DNA from: a virus
IMG/VR virus record: IMGVR_UViG_3300030060_002956
Location: 1-20,119 of that record
Strand: one strand, 5' to 3'
Length of the DNA stretch: 20,119 nucleotides
Positions 12,528-20,119 of this stretch are shown piece by piece. The notes beneath the pieces were generated by a model, which did not search any database, was not told the origin of the DNA, and worked only from the letters and a program-made list of their open reading frames with translations. The position numbers were made by a program, and so were the translations under genes. Each line of letters opens with the position of its first letter. Position 1 is the first letter of the stretch.

Positions 12528-14198
12528 ATGGCCATAACTAGAACTCAAATCGCAAAACAACTACTTAAAAAAGGTGGTCCTGCAGGTGGACAAACCGGTA
12601 GTAAAGGTGGTTACTCTGATAATGAAAGAGCAGAACGACAAGCAGCTACAAGATCAAGAGATGTGCAAAGTGGAGGAAGACAATTTGATACTTCTACAGG
12701 ACCTATATCTCCTGGTACAGATGTTGGAGGAGGTTTTAGAGATGACAATCCTTTTAATGAAGGACCTCCAAGTCAACTTAATCCACCACCAGTAAAAGTA
12801 CCACCACCAAAACCAGAAGAAACTAATGTTAATAAATTTAAAAGAGCTATTACTAAGTATGGTCCTTTTTCATATTTGGATAAATTAACTAATTCAAAAC
12901 TTGCAAGAATAAATAATGCAAAACAAAGACAAAATTATATTAACAGTTTAGATTTAACTGATCCAGAAGAAAGGCAAGAATACTTAGATATTATGCAACA
13001 ACTTGGTCCATCAGGTATGGATATAATTGCTAAACCAACAGAATTAGACAGCACTATGTTATCTGTTCCTCCAAGTATGTTAGCTACAAATCCAATGACT
13101 GAATTTGGAGAAGTTGATAATGTTTCAAAATTAGGAAATCCTGGAGTTGATGATGTTTTAGGAGAAGGATATGAAGAGTATTTAGATAGATTTAAAACTA
13201 CTGATAATGGTGGTGGAGATAATCAAGTAATGGATCCTTGTAAAGGACCCAACCCTCCTGCTTATTGTTTTATAGATCAAAATGCAGATGACACTACTGA
13301 GGAAGAACCTTTTCAAAGAAATTATAGATTAATGGCCGATGGTGGTAGAGCAGCATTTGCAGAAGGTGGCATGCCTTACGAAGGTGGGATCATGGATCTT
13401 GAAACATCAAGACAAATGTATGGTCTAGGTAAACTTGTTAAAAAAGTTACACGTGGTGTTAAAAAAATAGTTAAGTCACCAATAGGTAAAGCTGCATTAT
13501 TAGGAGCAATTGGTTTTGGAATTCCTGGGGTAACAAAAGGATTTTTTTCTAAAGGTTTAATGGGAACTAAATTTGGTATGAGTTTACCTGGTATGTTTCA
13601 AGATTTTAAAGCTTTTGGTAATGTAGATAAAGCTTTAGATATAGGAACCAAAGCATTTAAATTAGGAGATTTTTTTTCTAATCCATTAGTATCAATAGGT
13701 CTTCCAACGATAGCATCATATCTTATGACACCAAAAGAAGAAGATCAAAAAGAGTTAAGTAGAGGAGCTGATATAGACGATCCTAATACTATCATGGCAA
13801 ACGTTAGAGACTATCAAAATATAAGATTAATGGCAGACGGTGGTATAATGAGAACAGGTTATCAAGAGGGATCCAAAGAGCCAGTAGCCAAGAAAACTAT
13901 GCCGTTATTGGACATGGATGGTAAAGAAAAAGACTACAGAGAGACAGGTGGTTTTGTAGAAATGGGTAGAATGGAAAGAGCTGATGATGTTCCTGCTAGA
14001 CTATCTAAAAATGAATTTGTATTTACAGCAGATGCTGTTAGAAATGCTGGTGATGGAAGTGTAGACAAAGGCGCAGAAGTTATGTATAACATGATGAAGA
14101 ACCTCGAATCCGGAGGTGAAGTATCTGAAGAATCGCAAGGATTAGAAGGCGCTAGAAAAATGTTTCAAACATCACAAAGATTAGAGGAAGTAATATAA
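12528..14198 (+). CDS. Internal/ejection-type virion protein with DGG motifs and tape-measure-like motif
   Basis: 556 residues. Residues 1-110 are low-complexity, rich in Gly, Arg, Asp and Pro. Residues 110-265 are charged and helical. The motif RLMADGG occurs twice: at 267-273 within RLMADGGRAAFAEGG, and at 433-439 within RLMADGGIMRTGYQEG. Between them a hydrophobic stretch (KAALLGAIGFGIPGVTKGFF, about 320-340) could touch membrane. Near residues 486-504 DDVPARLSKNEFVFTADAV resembles the 'D-x-VPA-x-LSPGEFV' motif near the ends of many tape-measure proteins, followed by KGAEVMYNMMKNLE. Together these suggest an internal virion or ejection protein, but the mix fits no single characterised family I can name. 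The start lacks a clear ribosome site. It is followed by the next gene on TAATG. Confidence 0.55.
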   Translation: MAITRTQIAKQLLKKGGPAGGQTGSKGGYSDNERAERQAATRSRDVQSGGRQFDTSTGPISPGTDVGGGFRDDNPFNEGPPSQLNPPPVKVPPPKPEETNVNKFKRAITKYGPFSYLDKLTNSKLARINNAKQRQNYINSLDLTDPEERQEYLDIMQQLGPSGMDIIAKPTELDSTMLSVPPSMLATNPMTEFGEVDNVSKLGNPGVDDVLGEGYEEYLDRFKTTDNGGGDNQVMDPCKGPNPPAYCFIDQNADDTTEEEPFQRNYRLMADGGRAAFAEGGMPYEGGIMDLETSRQMYGLGKLVKKVTRGVKKIVKSPIGKAALLGAIGFGIPGVTKGFFSKGLMGTKFGMSLPGMFQDFKAFGNVDKALDIGTKAFKLGDFFSNPLVSIGLPTIASYLMTPKEEDQKELSRGADIDDPNTIMANVRDYQNIRLMADGGIMRTGYQEGSKEPVAKKTMPLLDMDGKEKDYRETGGFVEMGRMERADDVPARLSKNEFVFTADAVRNAGDGSVDKGAEVMYNMMKNLESGGEVSEESQGLEGARKMFQTSQRLEEVI

Positions 14199-15499
14199 TG
14201 GCCGTACAAGAAACCGTATCAAGACCCGCACCTTTTGTAGAAAAATTAGGAACTAATTTAGCAGAAAATGTATTAGCTCAACAAGGAGTTCCAGTAGTAT
14301 CAAGTGGTGTAGGTACTTTATCTAAATTACCTGGTGAAACAGATGATCAATTTGCAGCAAGAACATCAGCAGCACAACAATTTGATGTTAGAAAACAAAG
14401 TTTAGCAGGACTTGCACCGACAGTAGCAGGTCAAGATACATTACAAACAACAGCACAAAATATTGCACAACAAGCGGCAGGTGTAGGAACTGCGCAAGAA
14501 GGATTAGGTTCTTTCGCACCATTTTTACAAAAAGCACAAACACAAGCTAATCTTGCATCTGGATTAGGAGCTGTGTCTCTTGGTCAATTAGGAACAGCAG
14601 GACAAACTTTATCAACTGGATTAGGCACAGTAGCAGGCGGTTTAGGAACTTTAGGAACTGCAGGACAACAATTAACTGGAGCAGGAACAACATTAGGCGG
14701 CGTGCCATTAGGAGCACAAGCTTTTCAACAAGACGTACAAGATTTTATGTCCCCATATCAATCACAAGTGATTGATGCATCATTAGCAGAATTTGATCGT
14801 AACAAAGCTATACAAGAACAGCAGATTAGAGATCAACAAGCAGCTTTGGGTGCGCTCGGCAGTGGTCGAGCGGGAGTGCAACTCGCAGAGTTTGGCACAG
14901 GGGCTGCGAGAGAACGAGCGTTATTACAAGCCGGTCTCTTGCAACAAGGTTTTAATCAAGCACAAGGTGCAAGACAACAAGACATACAAAATAGATTTGG
15001 ATTAGGACAAGCGCAAGCAGGACTAGCAGCACAAAGAGGTGCATTAGGTCAAGCACAAGCAGGATTAGGTGCACAACAAGCAGGTATTGGAGGACAACAA
15101 GCAGGTATTGCACAAGCAACACAAGGTTTAGGACAATTCCAATCTGGATTAGCCGGACAACAAATAGGTTTAGGACAAGCAGAGCAAGGTGTCTTAGGAA
15201 CAAATATTGCACGTTTAGGTCAGTTGGGCGCACTGAACCAAGCGCAAGCACAAGCGGTAGCTGATGCACAAAGAGAAGCTACAAGACAAGCAACGTTCTT
15301 ACCGCAAGAACAATTAGATAGATACACTGCACAAGTAACAGGGATCATGGGTGGTTATCCTGGTCAAACACAAACAACAAACATACCTAACCCTACACCA
15401 TTACAAACTGCATTAGGAGTTGGATCAACACTTGCTGGTATCTATGGTGGATTAACCAATCCAACTAAAACTGATTTTGGTAGATTTATAAATAATTAA
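14198..15499 (+). CDS. Ala/Gln/Gly-rich internal virion protein with heptad repeats
   Basis: 433 residues. The N-terminus has an ordered segment including GETDDQFAARTSAAQQFDV. A Gly/Thr-rich stretch follows (GLGTVAGGLGTLGTAGQQLT), then the best conserved-looking part, DFMSPYQSQVIDASLAEFDR with ALGALGSGRAGVQLAEFGTG, which I recognise from many marine phage proteins ('MNPYQQxVID...GAFGGSRxGV'). From residue 268 there are about ten seven-residue units of the type GLGQAQA. The C-terminus returns to ordered sequence (PLQTALGVGSTLAGIYGGLT). It could be an ejection protein or a needle/plug-like rod; the family is recognised but its role is not established. The region 14846-14950 uses unusually GC-rich codons for this genome. 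Confidence 0.55.
   Translation: MAVQETVSRPAPFVEKLGTNLAENVLAQQGVPVVSSGVGTLSKLPGETDDQFAARTSAAQQFDVRKQSLAGLAPTVAGQDTLQTTAQNIAQQAAGVGTAQEGLGSFAPFLQKAQTQANLASGLGAVSLGQLGTAGQTLSTGLGTVAGGLGTLGTAGQQLTGAGTTLGGVPLGAQAFQQDVQDFMSPYQSQVIDASLAEFDRNKAIQEQQIRDQQAALGALGSGRAGVQLAEFGTGAARERALLQAGLLQQGFNQAQGARQQDIQNRFGLGQAQAGLAAQRGALGQAQAGLGAQQAGIGGQQAGIAQATQGLGQFQSGLAGQQIGLGQAEQGVLGTNIARLGQLGALNQAQAQAVADAQREATRQATFLPQEQLDRYTAQVTGIMGGYPGQTQTTNIPNPTPLQTALGVGSTLAGIYGGLTNPTKTDFGRFINN
14999..15208 (+). repeat. About ten heptad units (GLGQAQA type)
   Basis: Protein residues 268-337 read as consecutive sevens: GLGQAQA, GLAAQRG, ALGQAQA, GLGAQQA, GIGGQQA, GIAQATQ, GLGQFQS, GLAGQQI, GLGQAEQ, GVLGTNI. Position 1 is Gly (Ala once) and position 2 is always Leu, Ile or Val. 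Confidence 0.75.
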
Positions 15500-15500
15500 T

Positions 15501-16523
15501 ATGAACAGAGTATTAAAAAGACCAATGTTTAAAATGGGTGGTGCAGCAGAAGGCATTACATCTGGTTTAGATAGAAAACCATTATCAAAGGGTACTGATC
15601 CATATGACAGAGCTATTAAAACCACTGATAGATTTGTAAGAGACATTGATAGATACAAAGGTGAACAAGCACCTTTAATGCCTGGTGGTTTACCAAATTT
15701 TCTTACATCATTTGGTTTAAATTTATTAGCACAATCTCCACAAGGTAATATATTTCAAACAGCTGCAATCGCTGCAAAAGAACCGTTTAAAACATTTCAA
15801 GCAGCACAATTAGCTGAAAGACAAGATAAACAAGAGAGAATTGATGATATATTTGGTTCAGCTCTTGCATCAGAATATGATTTAGAGTCACAAAGAATTA
15901 AAAATCTAAAGTCAGACGAAAAAACTTTTGCTAAAGAACAAGCAGCAAAAGCTGTAGAAACTTTATATGATAATCAAATAGGTGCTATTAAAAGTAAAAT
16001 AGAAGGATTAGATCCTAGTGATCCAAATTACGATGCAAAAGTTAATGATTTTAATACCTCTATAACAAATATAGAAAAGAAAAAATCAGACGATGTAAAA
16101 TCTATTTATTTATCACAAAAAACAATAGAAGAGTTTCAAAGAGAAGCAATACTTAAATTATTACAAAACAACGATATTGAAGATATTGCACCATACTTTC
16201 CAAACTTTAATGAACTTATGGGTGGAATTAAATTACCTGAAGAAAAAGCTGATGGTGGTAGAATAGGTTATAAATTAGGAACTAAACCTGAACCCATGAT
16301 GGCACCTATTGTAGAACAAAAAAAACAAACAGGTGAGGTTCAAGATTTATCTTACACAGAACTTAGAGCAAGATTACCGCAAGAAATTTCAAATGAAATA
16401 GTTATGTTATTAGCAAATAGTAAACAAGCATTGTTAGATTTTGCAAACATTCAAACAGGAGAAGATGTTGCGAGCTTTAACCAACAGTACGACGTAAATT
16501 TGACATTACCACAGGGGGCGTAA
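15501..16523 (+). CDS. Internal virion-type protein with 'KRPMFxxGG' N-terminus and DGGRIG motif
   Basis: 340 residues. It opens MNRVLKRPMFKMGGAAEGIT, then SGLDRKPLSKG, an opening I recognise in related marine phage proteins ('RPMFRxGGxxxGITSGL'). A hydrophobic helix follows (LPNFLTSFGLNLLAQSPQG), then a long charged helical region (about 105-215, ERQDKQERIDDIF through NIEKKKSDDVKSIYLSQKTI), a DGGRIGYKLG motif at residues 251-260, and a C-terminal part with LSYTELRARLPQEISNEIVM and DFANIQTGEDVASFNQQYDV. The DGGRIG unit links it to the 12528 product. It likely belongs to the internal/ejection set. Start chosen at ATG 15501, one base after the upstream TAA; no clear Shine-Dalgarno. Confidence 0.6.
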   Translation: MNRVLKRPMFKMGGAAEGITSGLDRKPLSKGTDPYDRAIKTTDRFVRDIDRYKGEQAPLMPGGLPNFLTSFGLNLLAQSPQGNIFQTAAIAAKEPFKTFQAAQLAERQDKQERIDDIFGSALASEYDLESQRIKNLKSDEKTFAKEQAAKAVETLYDNQIGAIKSKIEGLDPSDPNYDAKVNDFNTSITNIEKKKSDDVKSIYLSQKTIEEFQREAILKLLQNNDIEDIAPYFPNFNELMGGIKLPEEKADGGRIGYKLGTKPEPMMAPIVEQKKQTGEVQDLSYTELRARLPQEISNEIVMLLANSKQALLDFANIQTGEDVASFNQQYDVNLTLPQGA

Positions 16524-16524
16524 C

Positions 16525-19500
16525 ATGGAGCCTTTTGAAAAGAAAGTAGATATCGAAGTTAACGATATTCAAAAATCAATAAACAAAAATATAGCAAAAC
16601 CTAGTAAACCAGTCAAGTTTACATGGGATGGTCTTAAAAATTTTGGTTTGTTGTTTGAAACAAATCCTTTTAGTAAATTAAAAACAGATAGATTAAAACA
16701 GCTAATGTCTGGTGAAGATAAAGGTGAGGAAAAAGATTACATAGATTTTTTTGAAGACATGGAAAAATCTGTGTATGGTGCAGCACAGAGTTTAGGATAT
16801 TCTTTTGGTGATCTTATTACAACCGGCATTGACATGGCTGCTGACACTAATCTTACAGAAAGATTAGATGAGGTCTACGAACAAAATAAAATAGAAGATC
16901 CTGAAACATTATTAGGATCGGTAAACAAAGTTCTTATAGAGTTTGGTGTGCCAGGTGGCGGTGTGTTCAAAGTAATGAACAGAGCTAAAAAAATTTTAAG
17001 AAAAGGTAAAAAAGCAAAAGATGCAGCAGCTGCAGCAGGAGCATCAAGTAATGTAGCTAATATTGCAAAGAGAGCTGGTTATATGGCAACTGCTTTTGGT
17101 GCAACAGATTTTATAGTTGCGAATCCTAAAAGAGAAAATTTAGTACTAGAAAAAGAAAACGAAGAAGGATTGGAAGGAAGAGATCTTGCACTTGCAAGAT
17201 TAAGAAACAGAATTAGATTTGGTGCAGAAGGTGCAACTGTTGGTGCAGGTTTTGCTTTAATGGGTGGACCTCTTGCTAAAATAGCTTCAGTTGGTGTTAA
17301 GTATGGTATTATGAAACCAACCGGTCTTGCACTACAAGGTGTGGATTTATTAGCTGTTAGACCTGCAACATATTTAGTTGCAAACATACCTGGATCTGCA
17401 ACAGCAGGTAGAGCAATAAGAAATGCAAGTAGTTATGTAATCGATAAAACTTTATCCACAGTTGTAACTGCTAATCCTAAAAAACAATTACCTGACTTTG
17501 ACAAGTGGAGAATGTTTTCTGTAAAAAGTTCTGATCCATTAGAAAGAAAATTAAAAAAGATAGATAATTTTTTATCAAACTTTAGATCTTTAGGTAAACA
17601 AACAGGTCTTGGATTTCAATTTACATCTGGTGCAAAAAGAGAAATAAAAGCAAGATCAAGAACGATAGATAAATACTTACAATCTATTGAAAAAAAATCA
17701 TACGATCTAGCTAAATCATTTGAGGGATATTACAACACAGCTACTACATCACCCGCAAGTAAAGAATATTACTTAGATCAAGTTCTTGCATATCTAAAAG
17801 GGCAGATGAAGTTATCGCAGTTACCAAAACAACTACAAGAAACAGCTAATAATTTAAACAAAGAGTTAATAGATACCAAGAAAACATTTGGTGAATTATT
17901 GCCAAAAGGTGATCTTAAAAATTTTATACTTAATAATTTAAAAACATATATGAGAAAGTCTTTCTCTGTATTTACAAACCCAGAGTATATGCCTGATCAA
18001 AAAATTAGAGATGGTGCAGTTAAATATATTTTAGAGAATGTTGTAAAAAGAAACAAAGATATGAGAGAGTCGGCTAATCTTTTAAAAACTGGTAGAATGA
18101 CAGACGCACAAGCACAGGAAGCGTATGCAGATGGTTTGGTACATAAAATATTAACAAATACAAAACAAGATGGTGTGGACCCTTTACAGCTTTTAAAAAA
18201 TATATCTAAGTCTGAATTAAGATCTGATAAATTAATTAGAACAGGAGAAGAATTACCTGATGCGATTAAAAAATTATTAGGTGAAGAAAATAATTTAAAA
18301 GCATCTGTGTTACAAACCACATCACATGCTATTTCACAGTCTGTTAACAAACAAACCTATGATCAATTAGCTAAAATAGGTTTACAAGAGGGTTGGTTGT
18401 TTGCAGATGAAGGAGCAGCAAATGCAGCAAGAAATTTTGATGCAATAAAAATAGGTGAAATAAAAGGACTTGGTATATTAAAAAGTAATATATCTAAATT
18501 ATATGCATCAAAAGATATGCACGCAGCCCTTAAAGGTGTGCCTGGTAGATTTGATGGTTTATTACAAAGTTCTGCATATAGAAACATATTACAATTTAAA
18601 GTTGCTACACAGTTTGGTAAAACAGTTCTTTCACCTGCAACACAGGTTAGAAACGTAACTTCTGCTAGTATGTTTCCATTAGCTAATGGACATATTGGTG
18701 GTAGATCATCAGTTACAGAATCAATTAAGATGGTCATGGACGATATATTCGGTGCAGGAAAATTAATTGATGAGAAAAAATTTATAGAAAATTTAGAGAA
18801 TAAAATACGTCTTGGTGTTATTGATGAAAATATCGTAGCATCAGAGTTACAGGCTGTATTAAAAGAAATAAAATCAGGGGCTAAAGTAAAAAATCTAGAT
18901 AGTTTATTGGCTAAATTATCAGAAACAAAAATGATTAAAACAGCTACAAGAATATATGCTGGAGGTGATAACTTGTGGAAATGGTATGGTCACGAGTATG
19001 TAAAATCACAGATGAAATCTATGTATAAAAACGTAGATGATATTGCACGATGGACAGAGGAAATAACAGGTCGAAAGTTTGTGCCTACAAATACATTTAC
19101 AGGTGCGAAGAAAACATTTGATGAAGCTGTGGATGAAGCAGCTGCATGGCAGATAAGAAATACATATCCAACATATAGTAAAGTTCCACAAGTTGTACAA
19201 GATATAAGAAAGCTACCTTTTGGTAACTTCGTATCTTTCCCTGCAGAAATGATTAGAACAACATACAACATATTAAGTATAGGTGCTAAAGAAGCCACAT
19301 CTTCAAATGCACAGTTAAGACAGAACGGTTACAGAAGATTATTAGGTGCATTTGTTACATTAGGTGGAGCAGAAAAAGGTGTCTCTACACTGGCTCAAAA
19401 TTTAACAGGTGTAACTATGGAACAAATAGATGCATACAAAAGAAGTTTGTCAGCACCATGGGATTCAAGAGCAGCCATACTACCAATTAACAAATGGAAA

Positions 19501-20119
19501 GACGGTGTAGGCAAAGCAATTAACTTTTCATATTTTAGTCCGTACGATGTAGTAAGACAACCGGTAACAGCTTTGTTAAAAACAATAGAAGAAAAAGATT
19601 TAAAACAACAAGATGTAGATCAGTTTGTATTTAATTTAATGTTAGGACCTGATGGACCTGTAAGAAAACTTATTGACCCATTTGTTTCTGAATCTATCGC
19701 ACTTGAAAAAACATTTGATGTCATACCAGCAGGGACATTAGTTGCAGGTAGAGGTGGTGTAACAAAAACAGGAGCTAGAGTTTATTCTGAAACAGATGAT
19801 GGACCAACAGCTTTTATGAAAAGTTTAACACACATATTTAAAGGTGTAAGACCAACAGCTATTGATACTACAGAAAAAATTGTAAAAGGTATAGAGGGTG
19901 ATGTTAAGAGAAGCGGTCAACCGGTAACACTACAGGATGAATTACTTGCACTATTATCAGGTATAAGAATAATCAATGTCGACGTGCCACGAACCATGCA
20001 ATACAAAATTACAGAATATAACAGAAAGTTTAGATCTGTAACTACAGCAGAAAAATTTTTTAGTTTAGAAAACTTTGATAGAAGAGGACCATTAGTTCTT
20101 GCAGAAGAGTTTAGAGATA
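16525..20119 (+). CDS. Very large internal virion/ejection-type protein (3' end outside window)
   Basis: The frame opens at ATG 16525, preceded by AGGGGG at a suitable distance and one base after the upstream stop. It stays open to the window end, so at least 1198 residues. It begins MEPFEKKVDIEVNDIQKSIN. An alanine-rich helix (KDAAAAAGASSNVANIAKRA) precedes a hydrophobic patch, IRFGAEGATVGAGFALMGGP (about residues 230-250). Long charged helices follow, then LSPATQVRNVTSASMFPLAN (about 705-724) and KLPFGNFVSFPAEMIRTTYN (from about 895), two blocks I recognise from giant proteins of marine podovirus contigs. Position and size resemble the DNA-ejection channel protein (T7 gp16 role), though no lytic-transglycosylase motif is seen. 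The assignment is by analogy. Confidence 0.6.
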   Translation, partial: MEPFEKKVDIEVNDIQKSINKNIAKPSKPVKFTWDGLKNFGLLFETNPFSKLKTDRLKQLMSGEDKGEEKDYIDFFEDMEKSVYGAAQSLGYSFGDLITTGIDMAADTNLTERLDEVYEQNKIEDPETLLGSVNKVLIEFGVPGGGVFKVMNRAKKILRKGKKAKDAAAAAGASSNVANIAKRAGYMATAFGATDFIVANPKRENLVLEKENEEGLEGRDLALARLRNRIRFGAEGATVGAGFALMGGPLAKIASVGVKYGIMKPTGLALQGVDLLAVRPATYLVANIPGSATAGRAIRNASSYVIDKTLSTVVTANPKKQLPDFDKWRMFSVKSSDPLERKLKKIDNFLSNFRSLGKQTGLGFQFTSGAKREIKARSRTIDKYLQSIEKKSYDLAKSFEGYYNTATTSPASKEYYLDQVLAYLKGQMKLSQLPKQLQETANNLNKELIDTKKTFGELLPKGDLKNFILNNLKTYMRKSFSVFTNPEYMPDQKIRDGAVKYILENVVKRNKDMRESANLLKTGRMTDAQAQEAYADGLVHKILTNTKQDGVDPLQLLKNISKSELRSDKLIRTGEELPDAIKKLLGEENNLKASVLQTTSHAISQSVNKQTYDQLAKIGLQEGWLFADEGAANAARNFDAIKIGEIKGLGILKSNISKLYASKDMHAALKGVPGRFDGLLQSSAYRNILQFKVATQFGKTVLSPATQVRNVTSASMFPLANGHIGGRSSVTESIKMVMDDIFGAGKLIDEKKFIENLENKIRLGVIDENIVASELQAVLKEIKSGAKVKNLDSLLAKLSETKMIKTATRIYAGGDNLWKWYGHEYVKSQMKSMYKNVDDIARWTEEITGRKFVPTNTFTGAKKTFDEAVDEAAAWQIRNTYPTYSKVPQVVQDIRKLPFGNFVSFPAEMIRTTYNILSIGAKEATSSNAQLRQNGYRRLLGAFVTLGGAEKGVSTLAQNLTGVTMEQIDAYKRSLSAPWDSRAAILPINKWKDGVGKAINFSYFSPYDVVRQPVTALLKTIEEKDLKQQDVDQFVFNLMLGPDGPVRKLIDPFVSESIALEKTFDVIPAGTLVAGRGGVTKTGARVYSETDDGPTAFMKSLTHIFKGVRPTAIDTTEKIVKGIEGDVKRSGQPVTLQDELLALLSGIRIINVDVPRTMQYKITEYNRKFRSVTTAEKFFSLENFDRRGPLVLAEEFRD

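Noticed and set aside
17079-19298. Several minus-strand frames within the giant + strand gene
   Set aside because: The + frame is continuous with recognised blocks; the reverse frames are antisense shadows.

Overview
This window looks like the late (virion) region of an AT-rich, tailed marine bacteriophage, most likely a short-tailed phage of the kind found in ocean viral metagenomes. The evidence is as follows: every gene lies on the + strand, the genes are packed end to end with 1-4 base overlaps or short gaps, arginine is almost always AGA, and many products carry motifs I recognise from uncultured marine phages. A SAR11/Pelagibacter-type host is plausible from base composition but is an inference. 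I saw no tRNA, integrase, CRISPR array, insertion sequence or convincing factor-independent terminator.

Region 1 (1-2082) is a head-to-tail connector block. It holds a truncated connector-like protein, a protein with what looks like a zinc ribbon that has lost its cysteines, a 45-residue microprotein, and an adaptor-type protein. Region 2 (2094-6605) is a fibre/decoration block: a small beta-type protein, a Trp-Gly and 'TGVSATSSVG' repeat protein, a tail-fibre-like protein with the TLTNKTLTSPKI motif, a small beta protein with a paralogue downstream, a glycine-rich adhesin-like protein, and a Trp-rich protein of a family known from cyanophages.

Region 3 (6605-9605) is the most striking part: five consecutive, translationally coupled genes that each look like a different 2-oxoglutarate/Fe(II)-dependent oxygenase. 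Their proximal metal motifs are HFE, HCD, HAD, HVH and HKD. The cassette starts directly on the stop codon of the last fibre-type gene. It ends in the longest non-coding gap of the window (54 bases), where I see a candidate sigma70 promoter.

Region 4 (9660-20119) is a second virion block. It contains a large beta-rich tail protein, two microproteins flanking a small beta protein, then four proteins that look like internal/ejection proteins. These have RLMADGG-type motifs, a tape-measure-like motif and heptad GLG repeats. The last is an open-ended frame of at least 1198 codons that leaves the window. The arrangement suggests that the oxygenases are made with the virion proteins. They could therefore modify virion proteins such as the adjacent Gly/Pro-rich fibre, but no substrate can be proven from sequence.
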